DNA of 64,000 bases from Sipunculus nudus. Lineage: Eukaryota; Annelida; Sipuncula; Golfingiida; Sipunculidae. This document shows, piece by piece, positions 12,412-27,100 of this stretch; the first letter of the stretch is position 1, and each line of letters begins with the position of its first letter. Location of the stretch: NCBI GenBank assembly GCA_026874595.1, contig CM049309.1:16880576-16944575 (forward strand), read 5' to 3'. The notes under the pieces were generated by a model. That model saw only the letters and a program-made list of their open reading frames with translations, was not told the origin of the DNA and searched no databases. The translations under genes and the position numbers were made by a program.

Positions 12412-12830
12412 CATAAACCCCTCGCGAGCCGAGCAGGACGTCACAAAGACCATACTTTATCCGTCTGGCCTCCCTGGAGTTAGAAAAGACAGTTTGGAGA
12501 CGATTGGCACATCTTAAACAACTTTCTAAGGGACTGCGTCCGGACATTTGGTCCACTTCCGGTGAAGGGTAATCAGCACACGACAGGATGCGTTAATAAG
12601 AGGGACGAAAAACAATGGAGGGTAATCCCAGACATTCATACGTAATGGTTCCATTGATTGATATTGTTAACTTAATAAATTACTTGCCAACCGACGCGGT
12701 GATCCCTGCCCCACAGACGGGATTCTACGAGGACTTGACGCAGACGATGTATTCTACTCATTAAACGGCTTAGCGCTAGTTTGGCCCAGCGTTAGGTATG
12801 TGTAAATGGTACCGTACAGTCGACAGCCTT
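12412..12830. other. GC-richer, CpG-containing island; possible regulatory element
   Basis: This block contains several CpG-containing words (TCGCGAG, GACGTCAC, CCGACGCG) in an otherwise AT-rich setting and has no long ORF. It could be an intronic or intergenic regulatory element or an unrecognised first exon. The sequence alone does not decide. Confidence 0.25.
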
Positions 12831-15300
12831 ATTACCTGTTTTTTTTCTTATCGAAGAAATAAAATGTCTACCATCGCTATTGCTGTCCCCTTTTGAATAA
12901 ACTGTTATTTTAATTTTAATTACAAAGAAAAAAATCATGGTAGAGGAATAATAAAATTAATTTAAGATATTGTAATGTATCTACATAAATGCCTATCATA
13001 ATATGGCTTGGTCTTTGTTACTTTTTCATATAACGCACGTAAAAATATTTTATAATAATATTTAAGTATAAATAAAGTGGATGTTAATTTGGTCTATACA
13101 TATACAATTAGAAAGTACTCTGTTAGAAGTTTAAAATCGTGTTAACATTTTTTATACATTCTAATATGATTTAAAAAGACAGGTTTTGGGTCTATGTTGG
13201 GTTGTATTGTCCGATATGCTATCTTAATCATACATTTGGCATGCGGTTACGAGTCCCAATAATGCATGTTAACTTTGTTTTCTTGTTTCACACCTCTTTC
13301 CATGTGTCTTTCTGACGTATTTACATAGTGTCAAGCATGACATTTGAAATATATGATTCCCTGTGCTATGATACCGCTGCACTCGCTCTTGGTTTGTCAG
13401 ACCAAGAAAAACTCGTTCTATAGATTCTTGCATCAACAATATGAAGTTATAAGTGTTTTTATAAACAAGAGAATATATTAATACATTTTCTATTATACCT
13501 GATAATACCAAGAATAATTTCATTATTATATATAAATAATACATGTAATGATTTATGTGAAGGGACTGAGACGAGCGCAGAAATTAGCAAAAAAAAAAAT
13601 ACTCAAGTACATAACAACCATTAATTGGTGCTCACTCTTCAAAAGAATGTTATTTAAAAAACAAGGGAACGATTTTGCAGTACAGTAATTTTTTGTTTGA
13701 CCGTATTATCTCTCGGTCAATCTTACCTGTTTCTCTCTCTCTCTCTCTCTCTCAGTTTCTTGTTTGGTTTGCATCTTTTCACTTGACAAACCTACAATAC
13801 TGGTCTGTCGGACAAGAACACGCAGAGGAACATAACGCTTAATGAGCATTGCTTCTTCTTATTTTATTTGGCTGATAGGGCCTATACTCTTCGGCGTGAC
13901 TGTACGTTCTAATAATAATTTTTCAACAATACCGTCCCTACATACGGATGGTATTCGTAATATTGTTCAACGTTCCGTCTGCATTTCTTTCATTAATATT
14001 TTTTAACCCTTAATATTGAACACCAAGACAAACTGCCAGTTACGCTGGCCATGAGCGTCAGCTGGCAAAATTCATCAAATATTCTGGGGATTTAAGAATT
14101 ATTGTGGAAACTGTTTGTTAATAATTGATACTGTTAGAATTAGCGTAAAATAATGGATTGGCCTGTTTCGTTATGATTAGCGTGTTACTTGTAAACGTTG
14201 AAAATTGCGGAAAACTTTTCATCTATTCTCCATGTTACTTTTCTCCCCCTTGGTCTTGTGTTGTCAGTTGTCTCCAGCGGGCTCAGTAAAACAAGAGACA
14301 ATTTCTATGTCAGAAGAAATTTCCTCCCTTGTATGCAGTCCAAGTAACACAACATATGTAATATGAGTAATATCTTTCCATAAATAGCCCAACAATCTAT
14401 GTTCAAATTGTTCATATTGTTTATATAATATTATTTTGAATTACTACACGTACTAGACGTACATTTTTTATAGATCTTTTCAAAAGGAATATACCTTTTT
14501 CTGAATTTCATTTTCCTTGCCTCCAATGTTTAGCATTCACTCTTTTTAAACGGTTTAACTACCCAAACCATATTAGATAATTGCTTCAGATGAAAGTCAA
14601 GTTGAAAAGAGAATTCGGTGGGCGTGTGATCGGATATAGGTTTGGCCGATTTGTGCATTGAAGTTATGCGAGTTGGCTGTGAGACGTTGTGGTATCTGGT
14701 TTGGGTATGTCGTCTACAGCGAACAGGGCAGATGTTCAGAATATCCGCTTGGATGGTAAAGATATATTGATAACCAAATGTTTCTCAAAACGCGTGGGTG
14801 TCAGTCTGACAGTCGCTGGCAGTCAAACGAAGACGTATCCCAATTAACAGGTGCAGACGGTGGTGGGATAACTCCCTTGAGGTGAAGAGTTGTTCGTTAA
14901 ACAGGTGACAGGTACAGGTTCAGCTCGTGCTGCTTTTCCCGTCTACAGACTGTTGTTCAGTCCAAACTATAAACAGATATCACTCTCTGTTCCTAACACC
15001 TACACTTAACCTTTTGGTTTTCCGCATATGGTTCCTAAACATTAGAAGGCATCAGCCTGATATTTTTTTTATGCTATGAGTATTACGTTACGGAGTTGAC
15101 TATGTGTCTGTTTATTCTATATATTGACGTTTTGAAGGGATAAAGGGCAGGTAGGGGAGGAAGTACCATTAAACACGCGATACTTTTGAAACCTTCATCG
15201 GATATTGTTTATATCTGCCACATCTGTTTTTAACTTATTAACACCACAAAAATAAAATTAAGTTGTGTGTGTAGGCGGATAAGAAGAACAAAAACTGTTT
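12831..15300. other. AT-rich non-coding sequence
   Basis: A (CT)n tract lies at about 13733-13753. No exon or mobile element was recognised. Confidence 0.45.
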
Positions 15301-15690
15301 CATTGGGTGACATATTGGAATATAAATACCTTTGGTAAAATTAAGTTTACACTTTTTTTCTTTCTGCAGGAAGAATCATTATATTTGTATCATGTGAATA
15401 TTTAAATAGTCCTGCATTTCATTTTGAAACCATAGAAACCCCGTGATACCAAGTGTACCAAACAGGTGAAAGTAAAAGCAGTGTTTCCACAAACAGAATG
15501 AATTATTAAAGAACATGCATTTTCGATATCGCACATTCGCAAACATGACGTCATTGTGCTACATTTTTAATGACTATGGATGTATTGCGATGAACTAAAA
15601 GTATATGTGTACTGAGATGTTACTGTTAAAACTTGAGTAGATGAACCAGTACACTGTTTGGTCATATGTCGGAGGAAGAATGTGACCGTG
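15301..15690 (+). repeat. Direct duplication, copy 1 (partner 18173-18548)
   Basis: Ordered shared words include GGCATATTGGAATATAAATA (here GACATATTGG), TTTCTTTCTGCAG, CAAACAGGTGAAAGTAAAAG, TTTCCACAAACAGAA, GATATCGCACATTCGC and CATATGT.GGAGGA. The two copies lie about 2.9 kb apart in the same orientation, with many small indels. Neither encodes a protein. Confidence 0.85.
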
Positions 15691-18172
15691 TTGTAATTCC
15701 CTTTACACTCACATGGCTCTGTTATTATCAATATACCGTGATCCATGTATGCAAAAGGTGTCTTTTAACGCAATAGCGGCTATGGTTGCGTGTAAAGTTT
15801 CATTTAGGCCGTCATTTCTGAAACTATCTGGTCGAGTTAATCGTCCAAATAGACCAATTATAAGACGTGTTAATCAGGATTCCCGTACGCGAAGCCTCGA
15901 TTTGATCACGTCGTCTCATTCAAATGGCCGTCATGCACGCTACAGAGCTCTCTCGGGGCCGACTTAACTCGTAACAGGACAGCTCGTGCCATCCGTTCCA
16001 TGGTGGGGTGGAACATATGAGAGGGAGGGGGTACTAATACAGTAAAGTGGCAAAAGGTGATGAAATGGGTAGCAACTACCTTGGTTTAGACACTTTTTAA
16101 AAATTGATGCTGTAATAGTTCAATAAGGTCAGTTTCGGTGGTGTTTTCCGGTATTGATACATTTCCCAGATTATTTGGGTTTTAAAGGTAAGCCCCCCTC
16201 CCCTCATCTGCCCCCTCCTTCTCAATCCTAACCATGGTGATAAACAACATGCGTGTCAGGAATGTATATTAGAGTTTGTCTGTAGGGGGAAGGGCGGCAG
16301 TCCGTATTAAGAAAAATATAAATAATAATTATTTTCCATACAATTCGTTCTGTACCTTACTTTAATATCCCATTTACATTCCATAACACTTGACTGTAAA
16401 AGTGAAACAGTCACAAGTACTAACTTCCTTGTTTTTTCATGTGTTCCCCCTTCCTTTTGGTGTATATTATAAAATAAACTTTATTAGAATATAATCACAA
16501 TAAATTCGCCAAGACGATCTTTTTTATCAAACATGAGATTAGGAAGATTAGCATCAATATATTGATGTCCAAAATACATTTTTGTTGAATCTTATAGGTT
16601 TAATTTTGAGCCATGAGCCTTAAACCATTTCCATGTGTAACTGTTTGTTGTAACAGAGATGTAGTAAACTTCTTTTTAATTCCTTTATTTAATTCTAATA
16701 TTTTTAATAAAAAAATCTAATTCCCAATCAAAATTTTTTTTTAATGATTGTATTAATTTTACTAGCACTATTTTCGATAAAGTCATTGAAATGAGAAATG
16801 AAGTGCTTTTGTACTTCCATTTCTTCTTGAAAATAGCAATGAAATGAACACATACGTTTGATCGGTTTCATCTGCTTCTCATATCATAGCATAATTTTTG
16901 TTTTAATTTTGTATGAATACAAGCCAAGTAGAAAAAAATAAATCTGTTTGGGCTTTGTGTATAAACGAATGGTCAATAAATTGGTTCTGTTCAGATCACG
17001 ACCACAATGTAATAAGATGGAATCTGTGTGTACATCATGCATGGACACGTATTTTGGTATCCACGTAAAATAATAAAAATAACAATGAAAACACAATGAT
17101 AAAACCCCTGTTGGAATGAATTAGCTTTGCTCAGTATGTAGCCTATCGCGTAAACAGCAGTCCGTGCGGCTGACGGGAGGATCTTATCAATGCCACTAGC
17201 AGTGATTCTGTGCGTGGGTGTTTGGGCGAGTTCACTTCGGGCCTTGTGGGTTTCAGGTTTATTTTAATCAGAACTTAAATAATTGACCCAGTGGGAGTTT
17301 TGCACGGATGAAACATTCCCTCATCCCCGCGATTTAAACCAATTAATTGTATGTTTAGAGCATTATTATAGTTATCTTTTTCAGATCCATGTTTATTGTT
17401 TATATGCGGGTTGTTTACTCGGTAGTTACGTGCAAAATCAGACCAGTAATATGTCTGTAAATACTTGTAATTGTACTCATAAAACCCTACTGTTTTAGAA
17501 GTGTACTTAAAGAAGTATTTCCTACAATGCACTGGGATTTCTTAACAAACCATCGGCGAAGAAAACAAATGGAGGTAGCCAGTTAACACATTTTGTATTA
17601 GATGTTTATAGAGAAATTACAAAGTGCACGATCTTTTATTGTGATAAATATTTGATGAAACTATTACAAGTGTTCTACTTTGAAGTTTGACGGTCTGATC
17701 AAGTAGTCCAAATTTTTCGACAATCCTTTACCAGAAGTGGCTTTTTTTAATTAAAACGACCTCTGTTGGACGCTACACTCCTAAACCATATATTATATTT
17801 TCTTTTCAAGTAGCAGAGAAACCTTTGGTGGTTAAAGTATGGTTCGTGAACCGGCAGTTTACTCCTGGGAATGCATGGGGCTACCATTTTCGTTCATTCT
17901 GAAACCCAAAAAAAATGGCTTCCAAGGTAGTGCTCAGGCTTAACAATCACAATTTATCATACCTTTGGGTTACCTTCAATCCTTATGAAACAGGCAGTGC
18001 CACCAAGAGGAAATATCTTTTAAAAAAAGGAGCATATATTCTATATGGACTTTCGATCCTTTGGTGAAGGTATGAAAAGTAAAAGACAGATGCAAAAATA
18101 TATGGTTGAGTGAAAATTCCAGGTGAACCTTCTGAAGACACTTGACTTGCGAAGGTATGCGCTCAATTTTTT
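15691..18172. other. Spacer between duplicate copies
   Basis: Holds an 84-codon ORF at 15713-15967, in a slightly GC-richer patch, with no recognisable domain. The rest is AT-rich. Minus- and plus-strand ORFs near 16884-17532 overlap one another and look like chance. Confidence 0.4.
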
Positions 18173-18548
18173 ACATTGAGTGGCATATTGGAATATAAAT
18201 AACTTAAGAAAAACAGTTTACACTTAAATAGTTTTTCTTTCTGCAGAAAGAATTAGTCATAGGCAATTTATTTTGAAACTATAGAAACCCCAGATACCTA
18301 GTGTGCCAAACAGGTGAAAGTAAAAGCAAGTTTCCACAAACAGAACGAATTATTACAGAACATGGATATTTGATATCGCACATTCGCATACATGCGTCAG
18401 CCGTGAAGTGTGTACATTTTTCATGACTATTTAGGTATTGTGATGGACTAAAAATACATAAGTGTACTGAGTAGCTAATGTATAAAGTAGGAAATAACAG
18501 GGGTAGATGAATTAGTACACAGTCTGATCATATGTAGGAGGAATAAAG
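18173..18548 (+). repeat. Direct duplication, copy 2 (partner 15301-15690)
   Basis: See the first copy. Shared words run in the same order from CATTGAGTGGCATATTGG to CATATGTAGGAGGAA. The substitution and indel level suggests an old event, or two insertions of the same long repeat. Confidence 0.85.
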
Positions 18549-20510
18549 AGAGCCCTCTGTTATGAGTTCATGCGGCGGATATTCCATAGAGCCAGTGCAC
18601 CCTGACGAATGTTCTGTCTCAATACACATTATGAGAACTAGGAATGCACAGATTGCACGTCTGATTTACGTGATTATCCTTTTGGTTTATTTATGATATC
18701 CATGTTCTGCGTGTACTCTCACATGGCAAGGATTCAAAATAAAGTGACTTGTACACTTGAACAAGAATTTTGAACTGTATACCCTTCCTCACGGGGAGCC
18801 ATCGTAGTCTTTCAAGTACAGGGGTTCAATTCGCTTGAGTATAGGATATAATGCAGGACATAATCAGACTGTTTCCATGTCTGTCATAATGAGCGTAACC
18901 AGGGTTACAACTATCCCCATCGTAGTATTTAATATCTGAGGTTAATCAGTGCTTATTATGTATCTGTTCATGATGTCTCGTCTAAGCTATTAAGACAACC
19001 ATACCTTGTATGCATTGATGAGAAACAATTTATTGATTTCTTTATGTATTACAGATGCCAAGCCACTCCAAATAAACTAATCCATTTATTTTGAAGATTT
19101 TTTTACATTGAAGAAATGAGAAATACCACGGATTAGGTGTATAGGTAAAGGAACAGTTTGAAACAGGATGAAACAAATTAAAAAAATATATAATTTTCTT
19201 ATTTGCACGGTAAACCTTTTAAACAAACCTGTGATATCCCTAAAGGTCAAAATATTTAGCAATATTAATAAATAAATAAATAAATATATATATATATATA
19301 TATATAAACAATATATTTTATATTGAAAAGGTAGCATACTACTAAAACCTAATAATATGACAATTGATGGATGTACGTGTTATTGTAAACATAAAATTGA
19401 AATATATAATCTTCAATCGACACGGCTAGTAGGCCTGTGATTCAATTCGAATATTGATTATTGCCCTTGGCTTCAATTCTCGATTTTTCGGTGTTTCGTG
19501 AGGGATTAAATTTCACGATCTTACCTTTCATTTAACTCGCACAGTTTATGTTATTTTTAACATCAATAAACTTAGATGCAAACAAAATCTTAACAATTTT
19601 ACGAGAACCTAAAGAAACATCGAATTAGTGAAAAATCCTCTTCAGTTGTGCCAGATATACTCAAATATGGTACTCTTCGTAATATTAATCTTCGGTTTAC
19701 GGCTAACATAAAAATACATTAATATTAACACTGACATATACACGAGATCCCTATGAGGATATAGTATGAGTGATTGCTTACATCTGTAGACGAAACCTAA
19801 ATATTAACTAAGGTTTTATTTTCGAGATACTTTCACTTTCGCAAACATCCATGATTCGAAACCATCGCGAATAAAACGCCAACCACTATGTACTTTGTTC
19901 TGAAACGAGTTTGAAATAAGCGTAGCATATGCATAGACCAAGTAACATATGACTCTTCTCGTATAAAATGAGTATCTTTGTTTTATAACAGTGCTTACCC
20001 CATCATGTTTATTGATGATTTGCCTTAGATAAGAGCCAAGCAGAGATAATAAAGTTATGAAAATGACTGTAAATGCAATAACTGAGAATTATCGATCAAT
20101 GCACGTCCGATTAGATTGCCGATTTATAACTAGTTTCGATTCAATGTATCCATTATTCAATGCATTGTCACAGTCCTATGGATTAGTTACCGGCTGGTGA
20201 AGTTCTTAAAAGTAATCAGCTGAGATAACAGTGAGATGAAGGGCAACATTAGAGCCATCAGATATTAAGGAAGAATCGTGAAGTATCAATTTTAAAATTT
20301 TATAATCAGGTCTTAAAGCCATATTATGTTTTCAGTCATGTATGTAGCTGACTTTAAAATCCTTTAAAATAGGCTTTTTTTAAGATAGGTTTCGCTAAAT
20401 AAAGCGGGAATATAGAACGGGAAAGCTCAAAACATGTGTTATTACAAGACATACATACCAGCAACCGGTTAGTGTAGAGTAATAAAGCATATTACATTTG
20501 GTATTTATAA
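18549..20510. other. AT-rich non-coding sequence
   Basis: Contains (AAAT/AT)n at about 19264-19306. No exon recognised. Confidence 0.45.
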
Positions 20511-20890
20511 GTGCTGCGTCAGCACAAAACCCGTCTGATCATTAGGAGTATTTCCCATGAAACCTGCCGAGGCTGGCAGTTTTTATTCCTCCCTGACGTC
20601 AAATCTCTGCTTGACAGGCGCTGTCCTGGCAGCAGCAGTGACGCACGCATTGTAATCGACGGGGAAAAAGGGCTGCTTTCGTGCCACCTTTTGAATATGG
20701 CAAGGTCAGGAGAAGTGTTATGGGTACGTTTTGACTTTTTTCAGCCGATGACGAGTTCTGATGAATACGTACACACGTGGATCAAGGCCGAGTGCTGTAT
20801 AAAATAGATCACCACGACATTACGGCTCAATTTATTCTTGTCTTAACGGAAGCTGCACAAGCCGTCGTGGTCCTTTTAAAAACTTTGTTT
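20511..20890 (+). other. GC-richer island with a 98-codon ORF and a CRE site
   Basis: An ORF at 20511-20807 spans a block richer in GC than its surroundings, with a perfect TGACGTCA at 20594-20601. The predicted peptide has no signal peptide, membrane helix or domain that I recognise. A conserved non-coding element or unrecognised exon are both possible. Confidence 0.25.
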
Positions 20891-21164
20891 ATACTGAACT
20901 ATATCATTGACATTTTCAAACAAGAACAGGTTTTTAAACTGGAGTAATCAATTAATGAATATGCAGGAAAAGGAAATTTTACCCTTGTGTAGAAATAAAA
21001 TGAACTTGGAATTTTGTCAGTCAAGACTGTGAGTTGGATCAAAGATTTCAGGGTTTAGTCATTATTGTTATTAGAGTATAATTAAAAAAAGGATAAAGAT
21101 CGTTACCATTCTGAAAACAAAATATAGAAAATATTAGGTACTTATTATTGATCTTAATATGTCT

Positions 21165-21227
<63 letters not shown>

Positions 21228-23015
21228 ATGTGTGTGTGTGTGTGTTTATAATGTATTTCTGCAAAAAAGTTTTAGCGGCAAAATTTCATTTTAAGTAAAC
21301 TAAATAAATAAACAAAAGAAAAATGTTAAAAAATATACATTTATAGATATCAAGCACAAGGCTACAGACAAAGGTATTTACCTGAAAAATATTTTAAACG
21401 GGTTGCCTTTTCTTTTTTTAATATCTTTAACTAGACTTGTAGGTCATTAAATAGGGATTATAATGCCGACAGATGCAATGCATTTATACCACGATATCCT
21501 AAAGCCGGCGCTGTGTTCTGGCTCAGTATGACGATACACTTTAATTAAGGAATACATGTGACTTATTTATTTATATTCAGGCATTATATGCACATCTGTG
21601 GTTTTTACATATATAAACAAAGTATTTAATTATAGGGAATGACCGAGTTACAGCTTAAATGATAGATGTCTGCAGGGACCTTCCGCATCGGGGGATTAAC
21701 CATTATTGCATAAGACCATGAATAAGTATCAAGAGTAACATGTTTTTCACATTTACTGGCCATGCAAGTGGGCCAGTGACTAGGTCAAATGCCATGTCAA
21801 ACGTGTTTAATTCCGTCACTGAGCAAGGGTTTATCATATATAATATATGCACAATAGACCTTTACCCTGCGATGGAGGTAGTTCTGGCAAATCAGCCGTA
21901 TCGGTATTCTAGACTTAGAAACTTTAAAGGAAAAAAATGTGACCAATCAGCAAGCTCTGAGGGTTTCTCCATACGTCCTTCAGGTCGGTTTCCAACAGGT
22001 AGAAATAAATACTCATTTAAATTCATTAAACCACCCCCCCCCCCCCTCCCACACACACACCCTCCCTTAATGCAGTCCAGGGGTCTTTTCATAAGAAATT
22101 CAAACCAGTTTTGCGGCCTAACCCCAACCCCCTGTTCCGGACATTTTAAAACAGAGTTTCTCATAAATCTTCATGAGTTGTACCTCTCCTTTTTCCAAAT
22201 CCCTGGTTCCGCCCCAGTCTATCTGTCTTGAAGTCGTCATTTAATTAGACAGAAGCCCTTTTAAAACAGTTTGACCTATATAAGCTGTATGGTAACTGGG
22301 GCATTCAAACAATACCATGAAAGGTTAAAGGCAACGTGTAACGTTAAATACACCTACGCTGTTTCTTACTCACGCACGGCATTTAATCCGATGTCAGTGG
22401 GGGCCGTCCGGAGACATTTAAGTCTTGAAATACGGAATACAGTTCTTGACGTAAAGCAATCAGCTAACATCTGGACAGTGACATAGTCTTTGTAACGAAA
22501 GCTAAATACCCCTAAAAGATGTTCTCAGTTTCTGGGAATAAAAATATCATTTTATGTCTGCTTATTAATCAGATTTTCCGACCTCATTTCAAAACTTTTA
22601 AATGTCACGGTGATTTTAGAGATGCAAATTTGTAACAATATTTTCACAAGAATGTTTCTTTTGATGAATGGATATATAGACAGTGTTGACATTTAAAGTC
22701 AAATGGATTAGTTTTTTAGTCATTGTTTTATAGGTACTATTTGAACAACACCTAATTAATTTGCAGTCAGAGAGCGCAGACCCCGGCCAAGGCACCTCAT
22801 CACCCTCATATGGCTTTGTCCGAAATACAACATTTTTCCCTAAAAAACTCCTGGATCCAGAAGGTGATTCGGGTCATCCCAAAATTGTTATTGTAGGTTC
22901 CTTTCATGAATGCCGAGTTTTTTTTGAAAATTTCATCAAAATCCGTTGGTAAAATATTTAGTAATGTCGTTATCAGGCAAACGGAAAACCAACAAACAAA
23001 GCAACACCAATTATT

Positions 23016-23084
<69 letters not shown>

Positions 23085-24392
23085 GATGAAGATAGATGAG
23101 GAAACTACATCCTTATTATGAAATACTAAAATTAGCTTATGTTTCGTTTTCCAAATATGTTGGCAACGGTTTTATTAATGAGTGAGTGGGCTTATGGGAA
23201 TCCTGTGACGTACGTGCCGCCTCTTCAGGAGCCTCTTTATGGTTAAAATCTATAATAAAGTAGCTAAATAGATTCCTTCAATGGTTATTAATAACCTAAA
23301 ATGTCTGTAAAGCTTACGCTAATTACTTTTGTAAGGTGAAAATGAAAAGAGACAATAGCAAATACAGGTTAGGTTATTATAAATTACACAAGAATATGTT
23401 AGAAGAGGTGAAGTGCAAGTAGAGGGAATGGATGATTTTTGCTTGTTCTTTCCAGAACGAATGCATGAAAGCCTTCATGGGCGAGGTCTTATTTGTAATA
23501 AATCGAAGCACAGATGCATGCAACTCCTCCGGGGGCCAACATCACTTTTATATTCAAATAATCAATATATCACAAAAACCGGCAGAGGCGAAGCGACTTT
23601 TCTTCGGATGAACGGAAAGAAGAGCACTGCTGTTCTAGCGCTGGGCTAATGGCGAATCACCACTTGGCCTTTCAGCTAAATGCCATTGTACTCCCACGCA
23701 TTGGCTCAGCTGGGCTGCGAGAGAAAGTGTGGCTTCCCTGCTCAACCACTCTCTTTGTATCTTATTGTTTTCTGTGAATTCCTTTTCTTTTCCTAGGCTG
23801 CCTTGCTTTTTAACGACAGAAGTATTTTAAATCTCGTTCTGATCAAACGAGAGCCCTTCAACCTTTAGTAATAATATCATTTCTTTGGTAAGACAAATGC
23901 ATTCTTTCGGAACAGAACCATTTAAGCGCGTAGGCGAAACCACGAAATGACATAGGTTAATGCCATCATTGCGGCCCTGAATTACGCTGTTACGATAGGG
24001 CATCCTAGTTTCATCCTTTCAAGACGAAATTAATTGGATGAATTAGACCTACGTTCTGCATATTTAATTAACGATCACCGGGGGTCTTGCTACAAAGGTC
24101 ACATTTGAAGAAAACAAATTTAAAAGCAGCATGAAGGGAACTTTTGGATTGTGTATGTTTTCTGTATGGTGCTCGTCCTTAGTGGTATTTATAAGTATTC
24201 CTTTTGACTAACTCCATTAACATAATTAAAATTTCAAAGCGTGATAGCTCTGCATTTATTTATTTTTTACTTATTTTCAAAATAAAATACTAGTATAAAA
24301 CATAATCTTCTCATTTCATGATATTTGCATTAAACATGAATGAATTGACAAATGTAGTATAAATATACGTTTATACACACACGCCTACACAC

Positions 24393-24436
<44 letters not shown>

Positions 24437-25141
24437 GAATAGCAAAATGAAATTTCTTTACAGTATGTAACATAGGGCAACTTTTGTTCTACTCAAGGAA
24501 ACAAAGGTGTGAAATCAAACATTTGAAGTTATGAACATGAACACTTAAACGAAAGACCGATTTCTTAATACAGTGGTACCCCTCCTCCCTATTATATAGT
24601 CAGACTTCCATAAAGTGGCCACCTCAATAAAGTGGGCAGTTTGTACTAGTACCAAAGTGCCCATATTATAGAGGCTTCACTGTAGAAATACAGATAATGT
24701 TGTCAATTTTATTTCATTACATAATACTCTATACATCACGAAACCTCTTTTGCTGGTATAGATCAAGTTTTATTCATATAAACTGACAGAATCAATAAGG
24801 ACTGGTACAATAAGACTGATACAACGCGTCATTTAAACCTTCAGGGGGGTCACATGACACTTACTGAGAGTCTATATGGATAAATACGCATTATGAAGGA
24901 ACACAAATATTGTAAAAAGGATAAGCCATTCTTTCATCGATGGTCAGAGCATACCTTTGCCACTACATACGCCAACGAAATTGAAAGGAGGTTAAATTTT
25001 CACCAAGGTTTGTCTGCTCTTTTGTCTCCCCAATAGTTCTCTCAATGAATAATCACGGAGAGTGGGTCGTAAATGAAGGGCTACACAAATTTAGAGACCT
25101 GTCTGAGCAATACTGTACTGTTCTGATCAATTGTCAAACCA
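20891..25141. other. Non-coding sequence with microsatellites and a poly-C repeat remnant
   Basis: (TA)n runs at 21167-21219 and continues into (TG)n to about 21245. Further (AT)n tracts are at 23016-23083 and 24397-24433. A C run at about 22031-22046 lies inside the 163-codon ORF 21740-22231, which ends in CCCTGGTTCCGCCCC, a word typical of dispersed repeat ends. I therefore do not call that ORF a gene. Confidence 0.45.
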
Positions 25142-25702
<561 letters not shown>

Positions 25703-25954
25703 TGTAATGTTCTGATCAATGTTTTAATCATGCATGTCAATATGTTGTGTCGAGTATTCAAAGATTTTTTTTTATAAATTTGCAAGGAGACCTTGATGGA
25801 CTATCCGGTGTTGGTGAAAGTGTGCGTTCTCTGAGTGCTCTCTAGTTTATCAATTAAAAAAATGGTAGTTATTAAGGTGAAGGTAAGCTCAAGGGAACTA
25901 GTGTAGTCAAGAAAACTTAGATGTGTGTATCTTATCTATTTATATATTTTTCAG

Positions 25955-26066
25955 GTCTTTTGGACCACGTGACCACAGACAGAGGATGAAGGCTGTGACG
26001 TGGAGCAGCGTTCGTCTCATATCTGTTGCAGATAGTGAACGCTGCCTGAACCAGATTATGGCCAGT
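25955..26066 (+). other. Possible 5' untranslated exon of the membrane-protein gene
   Basis: A pyrimidine-rich TATATTTTTCAG acceptor precedes 25955 and a strong GTGAGT donor follows 26066. An open frame starts at ATG 25986 and runs 27 codons to the donor. Joined to the next exon (39949) it would stop at once (AGT-TGA). No donor choice gives the phase needed by that exon without an in-frame stop. If real it is therefore an untranslated exon carrying an upstream ORF. An E-box word (CCACGTGAC) lies inside. It may equally be a chance splice-site pair between two repeats. Confidence 0.25.
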
Positions 26067-26689
26067 GTGAGTATTGTACAAACATAACCACGCTATATAA
26101 AGCCGTTCTATTCTTTAAAGAAGATAAATCTAGTTGGGTAATATTACTAACATGCGATGCTGTCACGAAACGCTTGAGATCTACGAAATTATTCATTCAC
26201 CAAACCTCTTGGGGCCCCAGGTGCTCAACTAGCCAACTGATGCACGGGTGTAGTATATCTGTGCGTAGGACGCAAGCAATCTGTTGTTTACACAAACACA
26301 ACCAGCAGCACCTCCCGATCACCTACGTCGATACAATTTAATACAATTTATTGGCTCTTGACAATAAAAGCTTGCATGGTTCATACAAACGCACTTTAAA
26401 ACGACGAAATAGCCGTCGAAAATGACGAAGTATAATACCAAAGCTATATATCCTGTTGCCACGCAAGATTATGAATATAGCGTTCAGGGTGAAATTTCTT
26501 GACTAATATTTCAGATACAAGGTTCACTAGAGCATATGAACTAAATAAGATGAAAAAACACGCACGTGACCGATACAGCAGATTTTATTGAAACTAGAGA
26601 AAGCTTCTTTAATTAATCAATAGATGGTTAATAGGAGATGGTGGGTTTTTTTTTTTATCTTTATCTTGATTAGGATTACAATTTTTTGA

Positions 26690-27100
26690 GGTTAGACTTC
26701 CTTTGTTCCTATTGTACAAAACCATAGATTACAATTTGGTTTTCTGTCTCCTTCCTTTTGTGCTAGATCTCCAAAACGTTTTTAAAAAACAAACCTTTGG
26801 GAACGGTATAAATCATAAGTGACTGATTTGCATTTGATATTTATTTTGACCTTGACCTCACTTCCAAGGTCGTACTCTCCGTAGCCGATCCCTCAGGATC
26901 GTTTGGTTCTGTCCCCGGGTGGCTCCAGTTTCCAGTACCGCTGGATTTCAAAAACCGACCTTTTTGTACAATATTAATCATAAAGGAGATTGTACCTGAT
27001 ATTTATTTTTTACCGTGACCATGATTTAAGGGCAGTACACTCTACTTGCCAGGCTCGGTTCTGTCTCGGTTTTCGCTAGCTCTCCACAACAGTCACAGGT
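26690..27100 (+). repeat. Degenerate tandem/dispersed repeat with GGTTCTGTC and TTGATATTTATTTT words
   Basis: A unit of roughly 120-150 bp is repeated about three times: GGTT(T)TCTGTC..., GCT(C)CAG/CTCCAAAA, then an AATCATAA segment, then GATATTTATTTT..ACC. A related inverted copy is at 35940-36060 (GATCGGCTATGGAGTGTACCTTGGAAAT). Confidence 0.55.

Noticed and set aside
21740-22231. 163-codon plus-strand ORF, the longest in the window
   Set aside because: It crosses a poly-C run and ends in a dispersed-repeat word (CCTGGTTCCGCCCC). No domain or splice context.
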